The notes beneath the pieces are model-generated. The model made no database searches. It was not told the DNA's origin and saw only the letters and a list, made by a program, of their open reading frames with translations. A DNA stretch of 64,000 bases from Alistipes senegalensis JC50. GTDB lineage: Bacteria > Bacteroidota > Bacteroidia > Bacteroidales > Rikenellaceae. Of this stretch, positions 25,868 through 33,893 are shown piece by piece. The stretch's first letter is position 1. Each line of letters opens with the position of its first letter. The stretch is taken from NCBI RefSeq assembly GCF_025145645.1, contig NZ_CP102252.1, positions 682,001 to 746,000 of the forward strand, written 5' to 3'. The translations under genes and the position numbers were made by a program.

Positions 25868-26587
25868 ATGCGCAAACTCGTAATCATTCCGACCTACAAC
25901 GAAAAGGAAAACATATCGGCGATGATCGACAAGGTCTTCTCGCTGCCCGAACCGTTCGAAATGCTCGTCATCGACGACGGATCGCCCGACGGCACCGCCG
26001 CGATCGTCCGGGAACGCCAGAAGGAATTCCCCGCGACGCTTCACCTGCTGGAACGCTCGGGCAAGCAGGGGCTCGGAACGGCCTACCTCACGGGATTCCG
26101 CTGGGGGCTGGAGCAGGGGTTCGACTACATCTGCGAGATGGACTGCGACTTTTCGCACAACCCCGACGATCTGGTGCGGCTGTACGAAGCGGCCGCCGAG
26201 GGCAACGACGTGGTGGTGGGTTCGCGCTACGTGCAGGGCGTCAACGTCGTCAACTGGCCGATGTCGCGTCTGCTGATGTCCTATTTCGCCTCGATGTACG
26301 TGCGCATCGTCACGCGCCTGCCGCTGCGCGACGCCACAGCGGGATTCGTCTGCTACTCGCGGCGGGCGCTGGAGACCATCGACCTCGACGCCATCCGGAT
26401 GAAGGGCTACGGCTTCCAGATCGAGATGAAATACACGGCCTGGCGGCTCGGAATGAAGCTCAAAGAGGTGTCGATCATCTTCGTCGAACGCCGCGAGGGA
26501 GTGTCGAAAATGAGCGGCGGCATCTTCCGCGAAGCCTTCTTCGGCGTGCTGGGCCTCCCGTTCCGCAAAATCCGCAAACGCCGGTAA
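25868..26587 (+). CDS. Polyprenyl-phosphate mannosyltransferase-like GT2 (DPM1-like)
   Basis: Cytoplasmic glycosyltransferase predicted to move a sugar, typically mannose, from its nucleotide to polyprenyl phosphate. 239 residues with GT2 motifs IPTYNEKENI at the N-terminus, VIDDGSPDGT (37-46), DCDFSHNP as the metal-binding DxD, and KGYGFQIEMKY plus RREGVSKMSGG near the end, all typical of DPM synthases. There is no C-terminal membrane domain, so it is of the soluble DPM1 type. GT87, GtrA and GT39 nearby are the expected users and flippase of lipid-linked sugars. Sugar identity is inferred. Confidence 0.9.
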   Translation: MRKLVIIPTYNEKENISAMIDKVFSLPEPFEMLVIDDGSPDGTAAIVRERQKEFPATLHLLERSGKQGLGTAYLTGFRWGLEQGFDYICEMDCDFSHNPDDLVRLYEAAAEGNDVVVGSRYVQGVNVVNWPMSRLLMSYFASMYVRIVTRLPLRDATAGFVCYSRRALETIDLDAIRMKGYGFQIEMKYTAWRLGMKLKEVSIIFVERREGVSKMSGGIFREAFFGVLGLPFRKIRKRR

Positions 26588-26593
26588 ACGAAC

Positions 26594-27850
26594 ATGGAGC
26601 AGGGAATGCTGAACACACGGCCGGGGACGGAGGGTTCCGTCTGGCGGCGCATCGGGGCGTTTTTCCTCAACCCCCGCAACCTCTACGTCATCGGACTGCT
26701 GCTGGTGCTGGCGCTCTCGGTTTCGGAGGTCACGCGCGGCAGGCACAAAAACTTCATGATCTTCGCCGAATCGACGAAGCTCTTCTGGCAGCAGATCGCC
26801 CCCTACGGCGCCAACTGGCCGCCCGCGGGATTCCCCGTCCGGCTCGACTATTTCCTCTACGGGCCGCTTTTCAACATACTCTTCGCACCGTTCGCCTACC
26901 TGCCCGCATGGCTGGGGCCGATCGTGTGGAATGTCTTCAACTTCACGCTGTGGTTCGCGGCGATCTTCACCCTGCCCGGAAAGTTCACCCGCGAGGAGAA
27001 GTGCAAATCGTTCCTTTTCACCTTCCTGATCCTGGCCTGCACGCAGCTGTCGTTCCAGTACAACGTCGCCGTGGGTTACATGTTCCTGTTCGCCTATTCG
27101 CTGCTGGAACGCGACAAGGGTTTCTGGGCCGTGCTGCTGATCATGATTTCGGGATTCACGAAGATATACGGCATCTTCCAGCTGGCGATGCTGCTGTTCT
27201 ATCCGCATTTCTGGCGCAACGTCGGTTATGCCGTGCTGATCGGCGCCGCTTTCCTGCTGGCTCCGGCGGTCAACATGCCGCTTGCGGAACTGCCCGACTA
27301 TTACGGCCAATGGATCGGCGCCCTGACGGAACACCCCGACACTCGGACGTGGATGAACGTCTTCTACCTGCGCCCGCTCGGACTGCTGCCCTACCGGACG
27401 TACGTGCAGATCGGCGTACTGGCACTACTGGCCGTCGGCGTGCTGGCGAACTGGCGCAGTTGGCGGCTGCCCTTCTTCCGGATCGCCTGCCTGGCCATCC
27501 TGATGGGCTACGTCATTCTGTTCAGCAATTCGAGCGAAGGACACACCTACGTGATCATGCTGATCGGCTACCAGATGTGGTACTGGACGATGCGCCGGGG
27601 GGGGGAAATCCGTCTTGCCGACAAGATCGCCTACTGGGCGACCTTCGTGATCGTGGTCGTGATGCCGGTGGACGTGCTGTGCCCGCCGAAAGTCATGCAG
27701 CTTTTCTACGGATGGCAGCTTAACCTGTGGCTGCTGCTGGCCTTGTGGCTGCGGATGTGCTGGACGGCATTCATCCGCATTCCGGAGCCGATGAAGAAGT
27801 CTTATTCTGAATTCGCTCCAATCCGATCAGTTCAGGTACAAAACGATTGA
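26594..27850 (+). CDS. GT87-like polytopic glycosyltransferase (DUF2029 type)
   Basis: 418-residue GT-C-fold membrane enzyme expected to transfer a sugar from a polyprenyl-phosphate donor on the outer face of the inner membrane. About ten helices. The first extracytoplasmic loop holds FAESTKLFWQQIAPYGANWP and LYGPLFNILFAPFAYLP, as in this family. It starts six bases after the GT2 stop. A nine-G tract (27597-27605) encodes Gly residues near 335. The last part (about residue 400 onward) is encoded by AT-rich DNA shared with the convergent acyltransferase over 80 bp, so the native C-terminus was probably replaced. Confidence 0.8.
   Translation: MEQGMLNTRPGTEGSVWRRIGAFFLNPRNLYVIGLLLVLALSVSEVTRGRHKNFMIFAESTKLFWQQIAPYGANWPPAGFPVRLDYFLYGPLFNILFAPFAYLPAWLGPIVWNVFNFTLWFAAIFTLPGKFTREEKCKSFLFTFLILACTQLSFQYNVAVGYMFLFAYSLLERDKGFWAVLLIMISGFTKIYGIFQLAMLLFYPHFWRNVGYAVLIGAAFLLAPAVNMPLAELPDYYGQWIGALTEHPDTRTWMNVFYLRPLGLLPYRTYVQIGVLALLAVGVLANWRSWRLPFFRIACLAILMGYVILFSNSSEGHTYVIMLIGYQMWYWTMRRGGEIRLADKIAYWATFVIVVVMPVDVLCPPKVMQLFYGWQLNLWLLLALWLRMCWTAFIRIPEPMKKSYSEFAPIRSVQVQND
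27597..27605 (+). repeat. G9 tract in GT87-like gene
   Basis: Nine consecutive G in codons CGG-GGG-GGG-GAA. Gain or loss of one base would truncate the last fifth of the protein. Confidence 0.9.
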
Positions 27851-28805
27851 TGAAATAGATTACAGGAACACATAATATAACGACTGCAACAGGGAGCAAC
27901 AGTAACATTGCAAAGGTCATATATGTTCCAGCCAAATACAATATTAGTTGTATGATCGGCATGTGGAATATCAATATTACAAGACTGTTCCGACCTATAA
28001 AATTCACAAATCCGATTTTGTCGATCATCCGACAGATTATGACACAAAAGATAATCGCAGCAAATGCCGCCGGATAAAACAAGGCAAAATTACCGACTAC
28101 ATTGCTTGCTGTATCGACCCTCGTATTAAATAGCGTACAAGGGACATAGATACACAAACATATTATCATTGCGGCCCATCTGCCCCAAGTGTGCAGCTGA
28201 ACAGACTGAATAATCCGAAAATACTTGGTTCCAGCCCACAGAAACGGATAAAGCGTAAATGCAGTATTGAGCTTGTAAGGAAGCCGCAGTTCCCAAAAGC
28301 CGCATATCAAACCCAATGCGGCAATGAACACAACACCTGCATATTCGACCCATTTGCGTTCCGATAATTTAGCCACAATGAAATAAATCATCGACGCCGA
28401 AAACAAAAAAGGCAAAAACCACAACGCGACATTGGCATAACCTTTTACGGCGTTCTGGCCACTTCCTATCGCAATATAAACTATTTGTTTCAACTGGGCT
28501 CCCAGCAACCGGGGCTCACAAAAATATATGACCAAATCATACAACACCCAAAAAAACAGCGACCAAGCAAAAAAAGGAACCAGCAGGCGAGTCATTTTTT
28601 TAACCGCAAATTGTCGGAACGGCTGAGGTCTCAAAAAAAGTCCTCCGATAAATGCGAACAACGGCATATGAAAAGCATAAATCCAACGATGCAGATTCAA
28701 TTCATCCGGACAATGCCCCATTACAACCAGGAAAATACCGATTCCTTTCAGTAAATCCACACTACTTAGCCTTTTAGCCGAAAGAAGGGGGGGGGAAGCG
28801 CGCAT
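27771..28805 (-). CDS. Acyltransferase 3 family membrane protein (AT-rich, probably acquired)
   Basis: 344 residues, about ten membrane helices. Family N-terminus VDLLKGIGIFLVVMGHC carries the conserved His, then HMPLFAFIGGLFL and RLLVPFFAW. These enzymes O-acetylate or O-acylate polysaccharides, lipid A or peptidoglycan. Two sampled lines (27841 and 28381) have 22 and 23 G+C of 60, against 39 of 60 at 27361, so base composition differs sharply from its neighbours. Its last 25 codons run into the 3' end of GT87. A C9 tract lies at codons 4-7. It starts three bases after the gtrA stop and ends the GT39-gtrA-acyltransferase operon. Likely a swapped-in glycan modification gene. Confidence 0.88.
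   Translation of the reverse strand: MRASPPLLSAKRLSSVDLLKGIGIFLVVMGHCPDELNLHRWIYAFHMPLFAFIGGLFLRPQPFRQFAVKKMTRLLVPFFAWSLFFWVLYDLVIYFCEPRLLGAQLKQIVYIAIGSGQNAVKGYANVALWFLPFLFSASMIYFIVAKLSERKWVEYAGVVFIAALGLICGFWELRLPYKLNTAFTLYPFLWAGTKYFRIIQSVQLHTWGRWAAMIICLCIYVPCTLFNTRVDTASNVVGNFALFYPAAFAAIIFCVIICRMIDKIGFVNFIGRNSLVILIFHMPIIQLILYLAGTYMTFAMLLLLPVAVVILCVPVIYFINRFVPELIGLERIQNKTSSSAPECG
28787..28795 (-). repeat. C9 tract (G9 on plus strand) at the acyltransferase start
   Basis: Codons 4-7 are TCC-CCC-CCC-CTT, an uninterrupted run of nine C in the coding strand. A one-base slip would stop translation almost at once. It also lies at the edge of the AT-rich islet. Confidence 0.92.
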
Positions 28806-28808
28806 ATA

Positions 28809-29177
28809 TCAGAACGTGAAGAAATAGTTCATAAAGAAGTTCCAGAACGTCACCATGCCCGTGGCGAAGAGTTTCGCCAGGTAGAAATTCAGCCGGAACC
28901 GGTTGTGCAGAAGGTAGATCGTGGCGTTGTTGATGACCAGCCCGATCGCCGCGATGCCCAGGAAACGCAAGTACTGGCCCGCGATGTCGGGATTTTCGTT
29001 GTGGAACGTCCAGACACGGTTCAGTATATAATTCGTGGTCGATGCGCAGAGGAATCCCAGCGAGTTGGCCACGTATTTGTTCAGCCGCAGGAACTCCTTG
29101 CAGAGATAGGTGACACCGAAATCGACGAAGACGCCCGAACCGCCGACCACGCAGAATTTTATAAATTGTTCTATCAT
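28809..29177 (-). CDS. GtrA family protein
   Basis: 122-residue, four-helix membrane protein. GtrA proteins are thought to flip polyprenyl-phosphate-linked sugars across the inner membrane. Family signature FIKFCVVGGSGVFVDFGVTY at the N-terminus and NYILNRVWTF in the middle. Its start overlaps the GT39 stop (ATGA), and the acyltransferase follows after three bases. With the GT2 and the GT-C enzymes nearby it completes a synthesis-flip-transfer route. Confidence 0.93.
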   Translation of the reverse strand: MIEQFIKFCVVGGSGVFVDFGVTYLCKEFLRLNKYVANSLGFLCASTTNYILNRVWTFHNENPDIAGQYLRFLGIAAIGLVINNATIYLLHNRFRLNFYLAKLFATGMVTFWNFFMNYFFTF

Positions 29178-30889
29178 AAGTTTCCGACCACTCTCGTCGG
29201 GACAGCTTTTCCGTTAAACCAATTCGTATATCCTTCGCGGCGCAGGGCGAACCCCACGTCGAATCGCTCCCCGGCCAGCTGCGGCGGCACGGTGAAGGTC
29301 ACCTCCCGGGTCAGCTCGTCGTCCGCCGGGATCTTGAAATGCGCTTCGATCGGGAACTCCTCGACCCGGAAACGCCCGTGTTTCCACAGCATCGTCAGCT
29401 GCAAGCCCTTTTCACCGACCGCAATGACGTAGGGATAGGGATTCGTGATCATCAGTTCCAGATGCAGTTCCTCGCCCGCGGCCACCTCCTCAGGCAACCC
29501 CGCGACGGCGATGTCCACCAGCCGCACCGGATGGAAACTCCGGTCTACGAACCACGTGAACCGCCGGCCGTTGGCCATCGTGAGACTCCGGACCTCCCGG
29601 GTCGTGTCGGCCATATCGGCCGGACACTCGACGAGCACCTCGCGCCCCGTGAAGCGGGAGTCGTCGTCCCGGAACTGCCACTGATGCGTGCGGTAGCGGA
29701 TATTGGGCTGGCAATAAGCCTCGCCGCCGGTATAGAAAGCATATTTGGCCGCCACGGCATAGCCCTGCCGGAAGATCACCGGACGGCCGTCGGCCGCTTC
29801 GGCGATGGCGCCGTAGCTCGCGCGGTTGTCGAACACCTCGAAGCGGACGCCCAGCGGATTGAAGATCATCTCGATACGCACCAGCGCGACCAGCGCAATG
29901 GTCACGCCGCCCGCCCGCATCACGTAACGCCGCGTGCGGGGATGGCGCCGCGCATAGTCGAACAGCACGTAAACGAGTCCGAAACAGGAGACGATCACCC
30001 ATTGGGGCTGCACGTATCCCCGCAGGGACGAGAGCAGGAAGAAGCCGATGAAGGCCACGGGCAGCAGTTTCAGAGCCCGTCCGACCGTCGTCTGCGGCTT
30101 CACCTTCCGCCACGCCTGCACGTACAGCGGCACGAAGAAGGGGTTGAAGACGACCAGCATGTTGCCCAGAAACTCGACGACGTAGCCGGGTTTGAAGACC
30201 GAGTTGCGGCCTGAGAGGTGGTAGGCGAACGACGCCCAGTCGTGGTCGTACTGCCACACGAGGTGCGGCACGAGCAGCAGCAGGGCCACGGCCCCGCTCA
30301 GGTATAGCGACGGACGCAGTAATTGGCGGGGGGGGGCTGCCGCCAGCGCGAAAAGGACCACCAGCGCCCCGTGGTACTTGCTGTAAGCCATCAGCGCCAT
30401 AGCGACGCCCATCCACAGCCACGCCATGCGGCGGCCTTCGGTGAATCGCTTGAACGTCAGCAGGAACAGCGCCGCGGTGAGCATCAGCGGACCGTCGGGC
30501 ACGGCGATGAAGCCGTAGAGCTGGAGCATCAGCGTCGAAGCCGAAACGACCGTGAACAGCGCGGCGTCCCTGCGGTCGGCGTCCGCGGGACGGACGAGGC
30601 GCCACAGTATCCAAAGGTAGAGGGGCTGGAGCACGGTGAAAAAGAACCGCACGCCCAGTTCGCCGCCGAAGAGGCGTTCCCCGGCCCAGACCAGCAGGGC
30701 CGTCACGGGCGGATGGTCGAAATAGCCCCATGCGAGCCGTTCGGCGAACATGTGGTAATAGGCTTCGTCGTTGGCGAGTTCCGTCAGGCCGGCCTGCAAG
30801 AGGTTGCACGCCCACCACACGGCAAGCCACAGGAGCACCAGCCGGTCGGCATCCAGCGAAGCGTATGTCTTTTTGAAAGATGCTTTCAT
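29174..30889 (-). CDS. GT39/ArnT-like membrane glycosyltransferase
   Basis: 571 residues from ATG 30889, chosen because a full promoter ends nine bases upstream; an in-frame ATG at 30997 would place that promoter inside the gene. GT-C enzyme using polyprenyl-phosphate sugars. The first periplasmic loop has the acidic motif ELANDEAYYHMFAERL followed by GYFDHPPVTALLVW, typical of the PMT/ArnT families. About ten helices, then a soluble periplasmic C-terminal domain of about 200 residues. A nine-base C run in the coding strand (30328-30336) lies near residue 187. It heads the GT39-gtrA-acyltransferase operon. Acceptor unknown. Confidence 0.88.
   Translation of the reverse strand: MKASFKKTYASLDADRLVLLWLAVWWACNLLQAGLTELANDEAYYHMFAERLAWGYFDHPPVTALLVWAGERLFGGELGVRFFFTVLQPLYLWILWRLVRPADADRRDAALFTVVSASTLMLQLYGFIAVPDGPLMLTAALFLLTFKRFTEGRRMAWLWMGVAMALMAYSKYHGALVVLFALAAAPPRQLLRPSLYLSGAVALLLLVPHLVWQYDHDWASFAYHLSGRNSVFKPGYVVEFLGNMLVVFNPFFVPLYVQAWRKVKPQTTVGRALKLLPVAFIGFFLLSSLRGYVQPQWVIVSCFGLVYVLFDYARRHPRTRRYVMRAGGVTIALVALVRIEMIFNPLGVRFEVFDNRASYGAIAEAADGRPVIFRQGYAVAAKYAFYTGGEAYCQPNIRYRTHQWQFRDDDSRFTGREVLVECPADMADTTREVRSLTMANGRRFTWFVDRSFHPVRLVDIAVAGLPEEVAAGEELHLELMITNPYPYVIAVGEKGLQLTMLWKHGRFRVEEFPIEAHFKIPADDELTREVTFTVPPQLAGERFDVGFALRREGYTNWFNGKAVPTRVVGNL
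30328..30336 (-). repeat. C9 tract in GT39 gene
   Basis: Nine consecutive C in the coding strand, encoding part of AAAPPR in a membrane-helix linker. A slip would remove about two thirds of the protein. Confidence 0.9.
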
Positions 30890-30898
30890 TCCAGCGGA

Positions 30899-30929
30899 CA
30901 AAGGTATAAAAAAACCGGGCAGGAGCAAA
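30899..30929 (-). promoter_or_regulatory. Promoter of the GT39-gtrA-acyltransferase operon
   Basis: Minus-strand TTTG (30926-30929), 19-bp spacer, TACCTTTG (30899-30906), then nine bases to the ATG. Full consensus match with an unusually short leader. Confidence 0.8.
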
Positions 30930-31030
30930 ACCGAATCGCAGCCGGCCGGCAAAACTTTCCGCCCCGCCGACAGAAAAAATTCCCGGAATCGTTGCAAATC
31001 GGAAAAACGATCGTATATTTACGACTGACA

Positions 31031-31053
31031 AAATTGTTAAATCAAATTGTTAA
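31031..31053. promoter_or_regulatory. Possible TetR operator
   Basis: AAATTGTTAA occurs twice, 13 bases apart (31031-31040 and 31044-31053), just before the TetR start, and GTTAA...TTAAC gives it partial dyad symmetry. A binding site for the downstream regulator is inference. Confidence 0.4.
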
Positions 31054-31067
31054 CACAGCGCGACGCC

Positions 31068-31691
31068 ATGACCAAACCGGCCAAAAACAAGGAGCAGACG
31101 ATTCTGGAAGCCGCCGAACGGGAATTCCTCAACAAGGGGTTCGCAGGAGCGCGGACGACCTCGATCGCCGAGGCGGCGGGTGTGACGCACGCCATGCTGC
31201 ACTACTATTTCCGGACCAAGGAACAACTTTTCGAACGCATCCTCGACGAGAAGATGCGCCTGATGAGCCAATCGGTGCTGACCGCCTTCGGACAACCGGG
31301 GCTCCCGCTGGCGGAACGCCTGCGAAACGGGGTCGAACGCCATTTCGACTTCATCGCGGCCAACCCCGACCTGCCGCGCTTCATCGTCAACGAGGTCTTC
31401 TCGCGGCCCGAGCGCTACGAGACGATGCGCACGCGCATCCGGGAGATCGCAGAGGTCCTGATGCACGACATCCAGCAGGAGCTGGACGCATCGGCGGACC
31501 GCGGCGAGACGGACCGGATCGACGTGCGGATGCTGATGCTCGACATCATCTCGCTCAACGTCTTTCCGTTCATCGCCTTTCCGGTCGTCGAGCCCATCCT
31601 CGGAGACCTCTCCGGCGACCGGAGCCGCTTCTTCGAACTGCGCAGGAGCGAAAACGTGGAAATCGTCCTGCGCCGACTCAAAAAATCGTAG
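31068..31691 (+). CDS. TetR/AcrR family transcriptional regulator
   Basis: 207 residues from ATG 31068; an in-frame TTG at 31047 lies in the putative operator and is less likely. The DNA-binding domain is at the N-terminus: ILEAAEREFLNKGFAGARTT followed by IAEAAGVTHAMLHYYFRTKE. The C-terminal ligand domain has the PDLPRFIVNEVFSRPERYE region often seen in Bacteroidetes TetR proteins next to efflux operons. It is the first gene of the efflux operon; the TolC gene starts three bases after its stop, so it is probably its local repressor. Confidence 0.92.
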   Translation: MTKPAKNKEQTILEAAEREFLNKGFAGARTTSIAEAAGVTHAMLHYYFRTKEQLFERILDEKMRLMSQSVLTAFGQPGLPLAERLRNGVERHFDFIAANPDLPRFIVNEVFSRPERYETMRTRIREIAEVLMHDIQQELDASADRGETDRIDVRMLMLDIISLNVFPFIAFPVVEPILGDLSGDRSRFFELRRSENVEIVLRRLKKS

Positions 31692-31694
31692 CCC

Positions 31695-32975
31695 ATGAAA
31701 CGAATCGCCCTTCTGTGCGGATGCCTGCTGGCCGGACTTTCGGCCGGCGCACAAGTGACGCTCGACGAGTGCCGCCGGCTGGCCCGCGAGCACTACCCCG
31801 AAATCCGGCAATACGACCTCGTGCGCCGGACCGAGGAATACACCCTGTCGAACGCCCGCCGGGCATGGCTGCCGCAGCTCTCGTTCGCGGCGCAGGCCAC
31901 CTGGCAGACCGAAGTCCCCTCGTTCCCGAACGCCCTCGCGGGCATGCTCGCCCAGCAGGGAATCGACATGCCGGGGATGAACAAAGACCAATACAAAGCA
32001 GCCCTGGAACTGAACCAGACCCTCTGGGACGGCGGCAAGTCGGAGGCCGACAAACGCATCGCCCGGGCCGAGGCCGCCGAACAGGCGCGCTCGACGGACG
32101 TGGACCTCTATGCGCTGCAAGGACGTGTGGACAACCTCTTCTTCGGCATCCTGCTCCTCGACGAGCGGATCGCGCAGACCCGGCTGACGCTCGACCTGCT
32201 GCGCAGCAACCTCGAAAAGGTCCGGGCCCTGCAACGGAACGGCGTGGCGATGCAGAGCGACGCCGACGCCGTGGAAGCCGAACTGCTGACCGTGAACCAG
32301 CAGCTGACGCAGGTCACGGCCTCGCGCGACAGCTACCGCCGGATGCTGGAGATCTTCACCGGCCGTCCGCTGGACGGCGAACGGCTGGAGCGTCCCGACG
32401 CCTCGGAGCCCCGCTCGATGGAGTCGTCACGTCCCGAACTGGCGCTGTTCGACGCCACGGCCGACAAGCTCACGGCGCAGGAACGGCTGGTCAAAGCGGC
32501 GACCCGCCCGCGCTTCGGACTCTTCGCGCAGGGGTATTACGGCTATCCGGGGATGGACTATTTCCAAAGCATGATGTCGCCGGACTGGTCGTGGAACGCG
32601 ATGGCGGGCGTGAAGATGTCGTGGAATTTCGGGGCCTATTACACCCGGAAAAATTCGCTCGCCAAACTGCGCACGGCCAAAGAACAGGTCGAAATGCAGC
32701 GGGAGATATTCCTTTTCAACACGCGGTTGCAGACGGCCGAGGAGAGCGGCGACATCGCCCGTCTGCGCAAAGCCCTCGCCGACGACGACCGCATCGTGGC
32801 CCTGCGCCGCTCGGTGCGCGAAGCCGCCGAGTCGAAGCTCCGCAACGGCGTGATCGACACCGACGATCTGTTGCGGAAGATCACCGACGAGGCGGCGGCC
32901 GCCACGGCGCGCTCGGCCCGCGAGATCGAACTTCTGAAAACCATCTATGAACTCAAACACACGATAAACCGATAA
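31695..32975 (+). CDS. TolC family outer-membrane efflux protein
   Basis: 426 residues with signal peptide MKRIALLCGCLLAGLSAGA. The two-fold repeated TolC helical hairpin is visible, with VTLDECRRLAREHYPEI at the start of the mature protein and long heptad-rich helices. It forms the outer-membrane channel of a tripartite export system with the HlyD-like adaptor and ABC components encoded directly downstream. Confidence 0.92.
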   Translation: MKRIALLCGCLLAGLSAGAQVTLDECRRLAREHYPEIRQYDLVRRTEEYTLSNARRAWLPQLSFAAQATWQTEVPSFPNALAGMLAQQGIDMPGMNKDQYKAALELNQTLWDGGKSEADKRIARAEAAEQARSTDVDLYALQGRVDNLFFGILLLDERIAQTRLTLDLLRSNLEKVRALQRNGVAMQSDADAVEAELLTVNQQLTQVTASRDSYRRMLEIFTGRPLDGERLERPDASEPRSMESSRPELALFDATADKLTAQERLVKAATRPRFGLFAQGYYGYPGMDYFQSMMSPDWSWNAMAGVKMSWNFGAYYTRKNSLAKLRTAKEQVEMQREIFLFNTRLQTAEESGDIARLRKALADDDRIVALRRSVREAAESKLRNGVIDTDDLLRKITDEAAAATARSAREIELLKTIYELKHTINR

Positions 32976-32988
32976 AAACAGAGCTCTT

Positions 32989-33882
32989 ATGAAACGGATA
33001 TTCATCTACTGCGCCCTGCCGCTCCTGACAGCCGCCTGCGGCCGCAGCGGGGATTTCGACGCCACGGGAACGTTCGAGGCCACGGAGGTGGTCGTGTCGG
33101 CCGAAGCCGCGGGGCGCATCCTCCGGTTCGACGCCGAGGAGGGCGACGTGCTGGAAGCCGGCCGGCAGGTCGGCGCGATCGACACCGTGCAGCTCTACCT
33201 GCAAAAACTGCAACTGGAGCGCCAGCGGGCCTCGGTCGTCAGCAACCGCCCCGACATCGCCAAGCAGGCGGCATCGTTGCGCGAGCAGATCGCCAAGCAG
33301 CAGACCGAACGCCGCCGCGTCGAAAACCTCCTCCGGGACGGCGCCGCCACGACCAAGCAGCTGGACGACATCGACGCCCAGATCAAGGTGCTGAACGGAC
33401 AGTTGGAGGCCCAGCTCTCGACGCTCCGCAACAACGCTGCGTCGATCGACGAAAACTCCTCGTCCATCGACCTGCAAATCGCCCGGATCGAGGACCAGCT
33501 GGCGAAGTGCCGCATCGCGTCGCCCGTCGCGGGGACGGTGCTGGCCAAATACAGCGAAGCCGGGGAACTGGCGTCGGTGGGGCGTCCGCTGATGAAGGTC
33601 GCCGACCTCGACCGCATCTACCTGCGGGCCTACTTCACCTCGGACCAGCTGGCCGGGCTGAAACTCGGGCAGGAGGTGACCGTCACGGCCGATTTCGGCG
33701 GCGACAGCCGCATCGACTACCCGGGGCGCATCGTGTGGATCGCCTCGGAGAGCGAATTCACCCCCAAGACGATCCAGACGCGCGATTCGCGGGCCAACCT
33801 GGTCTATGCCGCGAAGATCGCCGTCGAGAACGACGGACGGCTGAAAATCGGCCTTTACGGCGAAGTCAGGCTCCGCAATTAA
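32989..33882 (+). CDS. HlyD/MFP family periplasmic adaptor, lipoprotein
   Basis: 297 residues. Lipobox LTAAC with Cys17 predicts an inner-membrane-anchored lipoprotein adaptor. A split biotinyl-lipoyl domain (VVSAEAAGRILRFDAEEGDV and IASPVAGTVLAKYSEAGELA) flanks a coiled-coil hairpin (about 65-160), followed by the beta-barrel domain (LRAYFTSDQLAGLKLGQEV). Closest in layout to E. coli YbhG, which works with YbhFSR. It starts 13 bases after the tolC-like gene. Confidence 0.92.
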   Translation: MKRIFIYCALPLLTAACGRSGDFDATGTFEATEVVVSAEAAGRILRFDAEEGDVLEAGRQVGAIDTVQLYLQKLQLERQRASVVSNRPDIAKQAASLREQIAKQQTERRRVENLLRDGAATTKQLDDIDAQIKVLNGQLEAQLSTLRNNAASIDENSSSIDLQIARIEDQLAKCRIASPVAGTVLAKYSEAGELASVGRPLMKVADLDRIYLRAYFTSDQLAGLKLGQEVTVTADFGGDSRIDYPGRIVWIASESEFTPKTIQTRDSRANLVYAAKIAVENDGRLKIGLYGEVRLRN

Positions 33883-33893
33883 AAATGAAAAAT
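33876..33893. repeat. AT-rich 18-mer, copy 2
   Basis: Identical to the 18 bases at 14947-14964. Here it contains the adaptor stop codon and the possible first start codon of the next gene. Confidence 0.6.
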
